Positions 36,024 to 47,227 of a stretch of DNA of 64,000 bases are shown here, one piece after another. The stretch's first letter is position 1; each line of letters opens with the position of its first letter. The translations under genes and the position numbers were made by a program. The notes beneath the pieces are model-generated. The model was not told where the DNA came from and searched no databases. It saw only the letters and a list, made by a program, of their open reading frames with translations. This DNA comes from Blakeslea trispora (lineage: Eukaryota; Mucoromycota; Mucoromycetes; Mucorales; Choanephoraceae). Location of the stretch: the NCBI GenBank assembly GCA_025331445.1, contig JAIWNE010000053.1, positions 1 through 64,000 of the forward strand. Direction: 5' to 3'.

Positions 36024-39000
36024 ATGACAACAGCGAAGCCCGTGATCAAGTTGCCACCAAAGCGTAAACCTAGCTTAGCTCGTACTCCAAGCAACAACAG
36101 TAGCAGCACAACTCACCACAGTGCCTATGATTCCCCTGAACTCAAGGACTGTCTTGTGTCTGACACACTGTTTTTAAGCAAATTGCCTGCAAATGTAAGG
36201 GAAAATGATATCCGTACATTGCTTCAACATTGCATGCCTATAGAGTAAGCTAAAGGATTCTTTTTTTCTTTTTCAACTCTCTCATATCTCTCTCTCTTTA
36301 TTAGAATTGTACTCGATCGAGAGAATAATTGTGGTCAATTACGTTTCAGTCACCGAAGATATGGTAATATAACATATAATAGAGGAGATAATGGCTTGAC
36401 TGACAGAGCAAAATTATGATTTAGCTGATAGAGCTTATTCGCTTTATAACGGCTTTACCTTTACAAACAATGCCAAGTTAGAACTTCAGATGTATCAAGA
36501 AAAGAGACTGGATCGTACAGCAAGTGCTGTCTTGTTAAAGGTGAATGGGCTACCAGACTACTTTGATGATAACAAGCTATACGATGTATTTCGTTCATTT
36601 GGTCCATTAAATTTATGCAAATGTGTAATGAAGGATGGTGCGTTTAGAGGCACTGCGTTTGTGCAGTTCTTTTTTCCACATAATTCAGATGATGCCGAAG
36701 CTCAGTTGGTAAGGATTTAAGGTAGAAATGAATAACTGACATCTAATTTTCCAATTAAATAGAACGATCAATTATTGGATGGACATAAATTGTAAGTAAA
36801 GAAAGAGAGATCAATTAAGGAGAAAGACTTTGAAGTCTAAAAAAGACAAACTGAGAAGTCTCTTTACAAAGAGAGAATGTTTAAGGAGCTTTTTTCTTTT
36901 TTGTATTTATTTTGAAATTTACCTTTTTTTTTTTTTCTCTCTTTCTTTTTCATATTAAATTAGATCCGTTGTTCCTTTTATGCCTAAAAGACCGCATGCA
37001 TCACAGCAACAAATACCACAATCACCGCCACCACAGCAACAACCACAGCAACAACATCGACAACCACAACAACAGAAAAGAGAAGAGGTAAGTTTTCTTT
37101 TTTTTTAATACATATTCAAGCTAAATGTTGCTATAGTCTTCAGAAGAAACCGCACAATCTGTAGATATCATGAACCTCTATGTCAAGAACCTCGATCCTC
37201 ATATTACTAGTGAGGAACTGAAGCAAGCATTTTCCAAGTTTGGTCGAATTATTTCGGCCAGAGTCATGTCAAATCCAGCTACTCAGCATTCTAAAGGATA
37301 TGGTTTTGTTAGTTACGGCAAGTCTGAAGAAGCAGCAGCAGCTTTACAGACAATGAATGGTACTATGCTTGGTAGCCGTCCTTTGGCCGTTGCCTATCAT
37401 GAGCCTCGAAAAGGCAGAAACAATAATACTAATAACACCATTAATAATACCAATAATAATCATCATCATCACCCTCATCATCATGCAAATAATATCAACA
37501 ACAATAGTGCACCTATACACAGTCACCATTATCAACATCAGAACAATACGAACAAACATGTGAATGAAAATGGATATCACCATTCTAACTATAATCATTT
37601 CAATGGCAACGTGACTCAATCCCAACAGCAACAACCTTATTATATCCCTGATCAACGATCCATGAATTGTAAATAGTTGTTTCTATGTCATCTACAAGAA
37701 ACTAACCCTTTTTTTTTTCCTCTCTAGTACCCTCCAACACACCCATTAATGGCCTTGGTATCGATAATGTGGATGAACTAGGCATCAACATGAATCTGAG
37801 AGATCTTTCGATTGGTCAAAAGCCGGTCTCTATGCATCCTGCTACCATCAACTTACCACCAAGAAAGGTGAGGCAGAGAGAGGCTATTTTATCTATTTAA
37901 TATTAAGATATTCTCTCTTGTTTTTTTTTCAATCAGATTTCAGATGCACCACATCATATCAATTCATCCCCAGGCTCAGGTACTAGTACAGGTAGATCAC
38001 TTGTCTCGCTTGCTTCTGGCCTAAGTATCCAACAAGGTCCTCCTCAACAACAACACGCATCTGCCATCAATTTCGGCCACAATGGTCGCCCTACTTTACG
38101 CAGAAGAGGTTCGCTTGAATCTGTCATGACAGAATCAAGTGCTAATGTACAACGCATCAAGCTAGAAGGTGCCGTTAGACAATGCGGCTATCAAGGAAAG
38201 GTTGCTAGTGATATTGTTGACATGCTTTTGACCTTGAAGCGAAAGGAAAGATCTCTTTGTTTATTCAACCACGACTTTTTACGTGATAAAGTTGAACTGG
38301 CTTTAGAAGCTTTGAATACATGTAATGAATCAGATAGTGAGGACGAAAATGAAAACGAAGAGGGCCTAGACATGGATTATGCTATGAGAGGGTAAGCTCT
38401 TGATGGACTGTGATGATGACATGGCAGTAACCAAGTTTTATATAGTAGTCGAGCCATAAGCAACAGGCAATCTACCATGATCGCTATGCCTTCACCTCCA
38501 CAGCAACCTTATTGCAATACATCTATGCCTTCTATACAACGCGAACATAACATATCGCCACCTTTTGTCCAGCCTATCAGAGAATCAAAGGCAATCCCTA
38601 TCATAGCACCACCACCACCTTCTTCTACACAAAAGACACTCCAGCCTACTACTACTACTACTACTACTACCACTAAACCAGCAAGTTTGACACAAGAAAA
38701 CCTGATGAACAATCAGAGAGCAACTGAAACCACTGTTCCAGCTCCTGTTGATGCTGTTATCGTCAAAACTGCAACAAGCACAGTAGCAACACCACCAACC
38801 AATTCAACTCCCGTTGCCCAAGCAGCTAGTGGACAGAAATCTCGTCGTAAAGAGATTGAACAGCTTTTGTTTTCCATAGAAGGCAAGCCTATACATGAGA
38901 AAAAGCAACTGTTGGGTGATAAGCTATTCCCACTTGTTAAGGTAAGAGGAAAGGAATTCGTTTGTGTTGATACGGTGATCAAACTGATTTCTATTATAGG

Positions 39001-39146
39001 CAACTGGAACAAGACAAGCACCTAAGGTTACTATCTATCTGTTAGACACAGTGGATTTACGTGATTTGGCAAACATCATGTATGATACCCCTTCATTAAA
39101 AGCTCGTGTAGAAGAAGCCTTTGACTCTTTACAGCAACAGCAATAA
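36024..39146 (+). CDS. Rrm4-like RNA-binding protein (three RRMs, C-terminal MLLE)
   Basis: Ten exons (36024-36244, 36305-36363, 36425-36708, 36763-36791, 36964-37087, 37137-37668, 37728-37867, 37937-38391, 38446-38941, 39000-39146), with phases agreeing at every junction, give 828 residues. RRM1 is at ~48-120 (TLFLSKLPANVRENDI), RRM2 at ~129-205 (VLLKVNGLPDYFDDNKL...GTAFVQF) and RRM3 at ~251-328 (LYVKNLDPHITSEEL...GYGFVSY). Gln/His/Asn-rich low-complexity linkers follow. A helical segment lies at ~527-590 (ASDIVDMLLTLKRKERSL), and a PABC/MLLE domain closes the protein (KKQLLGDKLFPLVKATG...LANIMY). Three RRMs plus a C-terminal MLLE is the arrangement of Ustilago maydis Rrm4, which carries mRNAs on endosomes along microtubules; poly(A)-binding protein itself has four RRMs. 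Endosomal transport is inferred. The start is the first in-frame ATG; a 5'-UTR intron is possible. Confidence 0.82.
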
Positions 39147-40832
39147 ACTCTGTTATTTGAATTGCATTTTTCTTTTTTTGATAATAAAAAGCAACAACCA
39201 TGTTACATCTGAAATAATGCATATTTTATTTCGGTTGTCATAAACGCATTGAATCTTACAGCAAATGTACTTGGGATACTAAGAAGGTGATACATTGCTT
39301 TTTTTTTTTTCGCTGATATAGAAGGGTTTTTTTTTATTAGGTAACCATGGCTGCATACAGGGCTTTTCCTAACAAGAATGTGACCCATTTTGGCAAATGA
39401 GACAATGCAGGTTGTTTGTCATACTGTACAACCAATGTTTGCATACGTTCATGTTGATGTGTTACAATGCTTTCTTGCATAAGAGGTTAATAACCTGATT
39501 AATATGACCTAGATGGCTTAGGATAACACAAGATTAGAGCGCATAGTTATCAAAAGAGATGATTCACAAAAGTTGTCTAATATCAAGATGGTTAGGGAGA
39601 AGAAAGATCCTTACATTTACAAGGCGAACAAGGAGTCAAAGAAGGAAACTTCAAGGCCAATTAAAACTAATCTTTCCACATGCTTTTATTGTAAGCTCGA
39701 GGCAGTTGAATAAGAATATCGCCTCCATTAGCAGTTCCTTAAAGTCTAATTATTTTACACGCTTACTCATGAGAGCCATGTGTACTAACTAAGCGTTGAG
39801 ATTGGCATCAACAAGTGGAGAGGCTGTTGATCTACCTTAATCGCTTAATTTAAAACTGTGCTTCCCTGCATGAGTGCCACCATACTTTATGGCTCTCTCT
39901 CTCTTTTATTGTAAATTGTACCCATAACTTCTGACACCCCCCCCCCAGATAAAGCAAGAAAATAACAAAAAAAAAGCTCTAGATTCAACCGATTTAGTCA
40001 TTTCGCCTTTTCAAAGAAATTCTTGTATTGTTTTTACCATCAGGAGGGACGTATTAGAATGAGATTTTCAAGATGATGTTTCATATTCAGCTATGAAAAG
40101 AGAGACAAGTCTGATTTTGTAGCAATCGAGTGCTTTACAGTGTATGTATAGTCTATAGATTCAAAAAAAAAAAGCGATATCAAAGAGAATGATACATGAA
40201 ACACCTTCAGTCAATTACAATCGTCATGCTGTTTAAGGGTAGCCAAAAATCATGAAAATCTCACCCTTAAATAGAGCGACTACTGTACTTGTACCTAATG
40301 ATAGGAGAGAATAGACAGCAGGAAATGCGTTAAAGCGCCTCTCCACTTGAGTCTCTCAAAATTTTGTGAAAGCTTGTGCTTTATCCTCGAGAGATCAAGT
40401 CATTATGTCAAATACTCAATCCAATACATATGTTTATTAAAATCGTTGAAAGCATTGTTTTATTGTCCTGGATTTTGCTTCTTATGACAAGAGCTTTGAG
40501 TAGATAGGACTCCAAATTCGATTTTGTTTCTAGCCTGTTTGGCTGGGAAGAGTTAGAGTCCTAAATGATTCTAAATTAGAAAACTAAAACTTTAGTTATA
40601 CCTTCAATTCTTTTTATAGCATGGAAGATACGCAAAAGACCTAAACGAAAATCTCATTGAATGAAAAGGTACTTTAAGGAAGCTAACCTTATGAGTTTTG
40701 CGTTTTCTCTTTGAAGCTTGCTTTGATTTGAACAGAATGCTTCAATAAGCTAATTTATAATTCCTCTCTTTAATATCATCTCTCAATTATACACACACTT
40801 ATACGAAAGGAAAGAAATTCAAGGTTACAATA
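39147..40832. other. Intergenic, no recognised gene
   Basis: AT-rich; short frames only. Shortly before 40833 comes the probable promoter of the small gene below. A C9 run lies at about 39940-39948. Confidence 0.4.
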
Positions 40833-41150
40833 ATGTCATATCAAGAGAAAGATAAGAAGCCAGTAAGCTTATTGTAATGTAAAGTCGTTGAATTAATGTA
40901 TATCCCAATTAAACCATCATCTCTTGATATGTTAGACTATGATTTTTAGACACCAATTCTAACCAAGTCTAAAAAGCAAAAGACAAAAGCCTCTTTCAAA
41001 ATGTTGCTTAACATTATGTTATTACAGTGAGTTCCTCGAATTTTCTTGGTATCCAAATAATGAAAATTATGAATTAATTATTTCTAACCTCGAGGGCTTA
41101 TGCTTGCCCACAGGTATTCCTGCAAAGTATATCCCAAGTCCTCACAATAA
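40833..41150 (+). CDS. Possible small three-exon gene (47 residues)
   Basis: ATG at 40833; exons 40833-40862, 40950-41026 and 41114-41150, with donors GTAAGC and GTGAGT, acceptors TTTTTAG and CCCACAG, and consistent phases. The product has a Lys-rich N-terminal half (PTPILTKSKKQKTKASFK) and a hydrophobic segment (MLLNIMLLQYSC). I know no homologue. Three well-formed exon borders in a row are unlikely by chance, but a short frame in AT-rich sequence remains weak evidence. It could be a small membrane or organellar protein. Confidence 0.35.
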
Positions 41151-41242
41151 ACACCCAAAACAAAAGGACTGACGTCGCACAGAAGGCAATCAAAAATAAA
41201 AAACTGAGAACCTGAGACTTTCAATCTACCAATACTCAGACA

Positions 41243-41533
41243 ATGTCATCTCCTCTACCACCAGCTAAACTAGTCTCACTTAAAAACAATTGTTTTATTT
41301 GTCCTGAAGAAGATTTTAGTACTCCACAAAACTTGAGGAAGCATGTTCTTAGAATCCACGACCTACAAATGCCTAGCTGCGACGTTAGAATGAAACATAA
41401 GGATACAAATGAAATTATGTACATTTCTCAAAAGCTGAATCATCCAAGTGTTAAACTACATCTTGCTTGTCCCTCTTGTCTTTATAGCTCAGAACTAAAA
41501 GAAGACCTTAGGAATCACGTTCAGAAAATTTGA
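41243..41533 (+). CDS. C2H2 zinc-finger protein, N-terminal part or remnant
   Basis: 96 residues with two zinc-finger-like units. CFICPEEDFSTPQNLRKHVLRIH is a complete C2H2; LACPSCLYSSELKEDLRNHV has the Cys pair and one His before the frame ends. The frame then closes and downstream sequence shows only scattered fragments; a Cys-rich piece near 42170-42280 (SCNKCKTRTFELYD) may be a later exon or debris. Probably a truncated gene. DNA binding is inferred from the fingers only. Confidence 0.45.
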   Translation: MSSPLPPAKLVSLKNNCFICPEEDFSTPQNLRKHVLRIHDLQMPSCDVRMKHKDTNEIMYISQKLNHPSVKLHLACPSCLYSSELKEDLRNHVQKI

Positions 41534-44500
41534 CTGCACAAGCCTCGTTGGCATCTTTGAAATTTTTAAAAATACTTTTGATTTGATAAAGAGTGCTTTG
41601 GAAAATTCTAGAACCTCTCCACCTAAGTACTTATGGAGTCAGTCAATACACACAGACATGAAAGAGGATAAATTATTAAACGAGGGAAAAGGGGAAAGGG
41701 CTTTTTTACAATGTTAGGAACTGAGACTTTGCGCTGTTTGAATTTGGATAGGCATCAATTTATCCAACCTAGGCTTGAAGACCATTAGTCTTCCTATGCC
41801 AATTAGCTCTTGGCTTACTGAACACACAATGAACAGATTTGTCTGCTCCTAATCCTTCAACTTTTGGCCAGACGCCTTCTCTCTTATCTCTTGCTCCTGT
41901 TAATAGCTCAACTCATGCTGCTCCAACAGATCTACATTGGCTGTTTGAAAAAGGTACAAACTAAAATTGATAGATTTCATGAGCTTTGTATAGCCAAAAA
42001 TGGAGAAAAAGTTAAGGATCAATCATAAAGCGTTGCATATAAGATATGAAGAGACACAGAACATATAGTTCCTTTATGAGAGAAAAACCATCTGTTCCTA
42101 CTGAGCGAATTACTTGGATTATTTAAGCTAGTACGACAAGATGATCGCATTTGATTTGCTCATTTAGATGAGTATCTTGCATACCAAAGTTGTAATAAAT
42201 GCAAAACAAGAACTTTTGAGTTGTATGATTCAAAGAAAGTTATTGCGAGAATTATATACGACCCTAGAGTGAAGAACCTGTAGTATCATATGGAATTGTA
42301 ATGTAAATGCAGCCATAAATATTCGTTATATTTACACATAGCAAACAAATACACAACAATGAAATAGCATATATTTTTCAAAGACCTCTTTTTTAAAATG
42401 GAAGATACGGCATTGTCATGCTCATTATAGTTTATGAGCGTTTGATGAGATTAAAAAAAGAATACCGAAACAAGCTAATAGTTTTGCTACATTTGAATAT
42501 GAAAGCACTATATGGATTAGCATCACATGATAAATACAAAACAAAGTCTACAAAAGCAAAAAGATGGGCTACTGTTATACTCTCCTGAAAGCACAAACAG
42601 GCAAAGAAGACAAACGAAAGGATTTGTAGAGCAAAGCAATCAGATGAATGTATTGTCTAAAAATGCTAAGAAGAAACCAAGTTACTTTATTGTTTTAGAC
42701 TTGTAGAGTTCGCTTTCATTTTTTCGAGATTGTTGCTACGGAACTTTTGAAAGAAAGGTAACGCTTGTAATCCTTTTTGCGTATTGATGAGACTTTCTAT
42801 ATTCTGCACTAACGGCGTTTTATTTATTTAGGTTTTTATACACTTTATATTCCGCGTACTACTATTTGATTTTTCTGTATGTCAAGAATTTACAACATCT
42901 TTAGAAATCATTCTCACAAAGAAAAGAAGAACGTTAAATATTCAAAATGAAGCATAGGGCTGCTAGTAAGAACACAATAAAAAAAAACTATACCAAAGTA
43001 TGCCTTGGTATCTATACAGTTTTGTCACTCTCTTCGATACGAATAGAGAGTCAAGTGAGGGTCTTTATTTTTCTAGTAACTGCATTGCTTCGCATGTCTA
43101 TATCGACAAGGGAGGAAATGTATCAAGTAAATTAGCAGTAAACATTTGGTCAAACTACTTATTCTATGATACATGCTTTTCTGGGATGCAGGCAATTTAT
43201 ACGCCTCGTTATGATGGAAAACTCGCAATGCTATTTTCTTTTTGTTGATGAGCGATACGTACGCTATCTCCTCGTTTATTACATCAACTTCCCAATTGTC
43301 TCATCTTGCTCTGCTTACTACCAATCATTGCAAATATGAATTTATATGCTTGCTTAGATATGATTCCTTGAATCTTTCTACATCTCAATGACCATAGTGA
43401 TAGCAACAAATGCCTCCAAGAGAAGCAAAAAAAAAAAAGGCATCTGTGCCTGACTACTCGCCTTTAATGGGAACCTTTGACCCTATCAGAAAACCGATAA
43501 ACCCCATTTTTTCTGCAAAAATAAAAAATCTGACGAAAAGCTTGAAGCACATGTACAAAATTCTACTATGCCAAGTCTTGAAACAGACACTAGCAGTTCA
43601 TAGGTTTTATTTTTGTTGTGTAAAACAGATGGTTTGTATCATCCGCATAGTCGCCGTAGCAATGTAGAGGTTGTATGTACATTTTCCATCTTGATTTTCC
43701 TATGGTACGTCTCTTCCAGACTGGCTGTACCTAAAGCAATTCTAAAAGAGAGACAAGAAAGAAGGGGAAATGTACTTGGGAAACATCCATAGATGAGACA
43801 GGTCTGAGCAACCATATCAAATGAAATCTTTCAAGAATTCCATGGCTCGGCGTTAACTTTGTTTTGAACGTCTGCTTTCTTTGCTTGATTTGAATGTTTA
43901 CATACAAAAAAAAAGTGTTTCAGGGTGAGGTTAAAGTGTGACTCATATTGTCACTTGGTGTTTTGCAAGCTGATCCTTTGTTTGTTGCAGAATTGTTTTT
44001 TGATGATTATGGTCTTTCTACTTTACCCCAACACTCATTATGTCAAAATCATAGAGTCTTTCAATTATCCATTGATCTAGCTTTCGAAATGTATTAATTT
44101 TCTTAGTGGGTAGAACCTATTGATTTTCTGATATTAAAGAAAATCAGAATAAGAATTCATAATCAGATATAGAAATCCAAGAAGGAGCTGAATTTAAGAC
44201 AAAAGCCTTTATTCACTCCCGATTCACATCCAAATTGTACATCTCTTTTTGATGCTCATAGGCGTGCATTAGATGCTCATAGCTACTGGAGTTCAGCCAT
44301 ACGTGATTAGAATGTTGCTTATAGCCTTTGACAGATAAAGCGAGATCAAGCAGTCTCTATGTTCTATACACTTCAAATGCTCTGTTTTCATTTCGTTGTA
44401 TCTAAACTAACTATTTATGAACAAAATTAACAGGTTGTGCGTACAACCTAATTTGTTGTATCTATGTGCCGATCAATATTGGTTACATACGGATAAAACT

Positions 44501-45720
44501 TGATATCCTGTGTAAATGCGGCGATATGAAAACGAAAATTTTAGAACACCACAAACCTTTTCGAGAAACCCAACAAGAAAAGTTTTAAATGAAAAAATGG
44601 ATACCGAAAGACTGTAATTTTTTTATTATTATCAACGTAATATTAGAAACAGATCTTATCTGATCTTTACATAATTACTGTGATACATGAAGTCAATCTC
44701 TCATCTCATTCGTACTGTTTGGCTGCCGAATAAATATATTCACATCTCTTTATTTTCTTTGAAGCAATTCATCTATCCATCAATAGAAGGATACAGATAG
44801 ATAGATACTAACGTACCGGATTCATAACACATTTGTTTATGTGTCAAGCAAGATAAGGCCGTATGATTTTAGAGTAGTACGGAAAAACGATCAATGCAGA
44901 ATAAGTATCTATCCGAGGCCGGAAATATTTATTATATTATTTAGTACATATTTTCTAACGGTAGTTTAGACTTGTTTTGTTTGTTCAATGCCATCCATAT
45001 TAGGAAGGTAATACCATGTGTGCTCCATCAAAAAGGAAGAAAAAGAATCTAGTGCATTTTTTATATGATGGTAAAAGAAGCTACAAGCCGATTTGTTAAC
45101 TGTACATCACTTGTTATATAATTTGGATCTGTATTATACGAAGGCAATCTGTATATTACGTTGCATTTTGGCAATTGCAAGTTTATTTCTTTCATATCAG
45201 ATGATAAAGTATCTTTCTCCAATCCATTCGCCAAATCATATCTTTACTGGGTGAAACAATTTTGTCTTATTGTCAAAATCTCAGACTTGAACTCGACTGG
45301 GTAGAGTTGCACAGTTGGATGGCTTTTGTATTCACAAGGCGATCAAACCTAATTCTAGTGTAACACGACAGCAACTTTTATCTGATTCTTTATCGGACTC
45401 AAACTAGACATGAAAAAAAAATTTTTTTTTCTGTTTGAGCAAAATGCAGGGATGGAAGAGTTGTAAGGAACTTTGGTGAGCTATGTACGCTTTTTTTATT
45501 AGCAAATAAACTCAATTGAAACGAATTAAAAATGGCTACAATATAATGCAGATAGTAATGAATTACAGTTATGAGCTAGTAATGAACTTGGCTCATTGAA
45601 TGACATTAATAAGATTAAACATACGAGTGGGGGAAAAACTAAAAAAAAAGAAAGGGATATGAAGTCTATAAGATAATTTTGAGTTGTTGAGTTGTGTGAA
45701 GAATTACACAGCAAGGCCAA
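41534..45720. other. Intergenic, about 4.2 kb
   Basis: AT-rich with no supportable gene. The possible zinc-finger-related fragment near 42170-42280 and a short frame at 43410-43667 (MPPREAKKKKASVPDYSP) are the only hints of coding sequence. The last 200 bp are the 3' flank of the iron permease gene. Confidence 0.4.
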
Positions 45721-46827
45721 TTAGACCTTGAGAGGGGCAGAGTTGTCAACTGTTTCGAGAACTTCAGCCTTGCCAAATTCAACACCATCGAGGTTTTGAC
45801 GAATTTCACCAGTTTCATCAATGTATTGTCTAGCATCATCTAAAGCTTGATCTCCGTTATCCCATTCGCCAGCTTCAGCCTTACGGATAGCTTCGCGTTT
45901 TTCCTTGTAAAAACTGAAAGCAAGGTAACCAATAACAAACAACCAATAGAGACAGTAACTGATGATAGTACCATAAGTGGCAGTGTTGTTCCAGCCAAGA
46001 ATGGCGTTAAAGATTTGCCAACCACCATTAGTATCAACATTGAGTTCTGGGTCTCCCCAGGAAACGTGCCAGATAGAGGTGCTAACTCTGTAGGAAATGA
46101 CATCAGCAGCTTCACCACCAATTACTTGGTTCCAGGCGTTTTTCTCAAGGAAGCCAACACCTTTAGACATCAAGCCAGCAGCAACAAGGTAAAGAATGAC
46201 AGTAGAGAAGACAAAGAACCAACGAAGATGAATAAGTTTACCACCACGATAAATAAGCAAGCCAACTAAACAACCACAGACAATGCCCATGATGGCAGCA
46301 ATAGGAATAGACTTGCCTGGAATACCCAAAGAGACACCACCGATAAAGACGACGGCTTCAAGACCTTCTCTAAGAACTGTGATGAATGGCAAGAAGAAGA
46401 AGGCATACTTTTGAAGCTTTTCCTTGAAGCTGGATTTCTCCTTGGAGTCCTTTTGAATGGCCTTGGCTAACTTGACCTTCCATTTTTCTTGCATACGCTC
46501 AGTCTTAAGCATAGCGAGACCCATAACAGTAATCATAACAGTAGCAACCAAAGAGAAGACACCTTCCCAAATATCCTCAGAATTGCCCCAAAGATCATTA
46601 AGGACTGTATAATAGACAGCAATGAAGGCAGCACCGATACATATACAAATAAATAAGCCAACAATTGATCCAATCCAGACTTGGTTACGGAGACGCTTGT
46701 ACACAGGTGATTCTGTATGGAACATCTTTCTCAAGAAAGAGAGCAAGACAGACACAATGATGGCTGCTTCTGTTGTCTCACGAAACAGAATAAAGAAGAT
46801 TGGTACGTTAAAGAGATCCTGAGACAT
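45721..46827 (-). CDS. FTR1: High-affinity iron permease
   Basis: 368 residues, no introns, the usual length for fungal Ftr1. The two R-E-x-x-E iron-binding motifs are present: RETTE at 16-20 in the first membrane helix and REGLE at 153-157. There are about seven hydrophobic segments, and the N-terminus (MSQDLFNVPIFFILF) is typical of the family. The C-terminal tail is hydrophilic and acidic. Ftr1 forms a plasma-membrane complex with the ferroxidase Fet3 and imports Fe(III) produced by it; the divergent neighbour at 47228 is that ferroxidase. In Mucorales FTR1 is known to matter for growth under iron limitation and in the host. The shared promoter carries iron-regulatory GATA motifs. Confidence 0.96.
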   Translation of the reverse strand: MSQDLFNVPIFFILFRETTEAAIIVSVLLSFLRKMFHTESPVYKRLRNQVWIGSIVGLFICICIGAAFIAVYYTVLNDLWGNSEDIWEGVFSLVATVMITVMGLAMLKTERMQEKWKVKLAKAIQKDSKEKSSFKEKLQKYAFFFLPFITVLREGLEAVVFIGGVSLGIPGKSIPIAAIMGIVCGCLVGLLIYRGGKLIHLRWFFVFSTVILYLVAAGLMSKGVGFLEKNAWNQVIGGEAADVISYRVSTSIWHVSWGDPELNVDTNGGWQIFNAILGWNNTATYGTIISYCLYWLFVIGYLAFSFYKEKREAIRKAEAGEWDNGDQALDDARQYIDETGEIRQNLDGVEFGKAEVLETVDNSAPLKV

Positions 46828-46978
46828 CTTTTTCTTTGGAAAGTTTCAATAACAAAAAGAAAGAAGATCAGATATCTGAAATACGAAAATAAATCCTTTT
46901 TTAAGAAGACTGACTTTGATCAGGACAGGTTCGGTTTCTCAATGCGATTGTCCCACTTGGACCGATGGGGAACTTTAG

Positions 46979-46987
46979 TTATCAGAT
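46979..46987 (-). promoter_or_regulatory. ATCWGATAA iron-regulator site 1
   Basis: Reads TTATCAGAT on the plus strand, that is ATCTGATAA on the minus strand; exact match to the consensus. Confidence 0.7.
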
Positions 46988-47060
46988 TTTTTTTTATAGG
47001 ATGTACTTCTTTGTGTTACCTTTACCTGGGTCCTAACAAATTGATTTCACTTTTTTATTT

Positions 47061-47069
47061 TTATCTGAT
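47061..47069 (-). promoter_or_regulatory. ATCWGATAA iron-regulator site 2
   Basis: TTATCTGAT on the plus strand, ATCAGATAA on the minus strand; exact match. Confidence 0.7.
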
Positions 47070-47111
47070 GAAGATGAGTTAAAAAGTACCTCCCCGACTC
47101 CGAGCTACTCC

Positions 47112-47120
47112 ATCAGATAA
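47112..47120 (+). promoter_or_regulatory. ATCWGATAA iron-regulator site 3
   Basis: ATCAGATAA, exact match, opposite in orientation to site 2 and 43 bp from it. Confidence 0.7.
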
Positions 47121-47227
47121 AAATTTTTCTTACTCAGGTGAGGATGTGAATTGGTTGAAATGTGTTTATAAGGATGTTGATCTATCATTTTTTCTTTTCT
47201 TTTCTTTTGTAACATACTTTTGACAAA

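Larger units (their letters stand above)
46828..47227. promoter_or_regulatory. Bidirectional FTR1-FET3 promoter
   Basis: The 400-bp region between the two start codons serves both genes. It contains three exact ATCWGATAA motifs (46979-46987, 47061-47069, 47112-47120), the consensus known for iron-sensing GATA repressors of the SreA/Fep1/Urbs1 type. A one-mismatch site, ATCAGATAT, lies near 46868. A TATA-like TTTATAAGG lies ~60 bp upstream of FET3. Confidence 0.8.

Noticed and set aside
39559..39792. Basic 77-residue open frame, possibly a transposase N-terminus
   Set aside because: No motif beyond Arg/Lys richness and no supporting neighbouring sequence.
43410..43667. Open frame beginning MPPREAKKKKASVPDYSP
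   Set aside because: No recognisable domain, splice support or conservation evidence.
45847..46269. 140-codon frame antisense to FTR1, and similar frames antisense to FET3
   Set aside because: Shadow frames of highly constrained genes; no independent signals.
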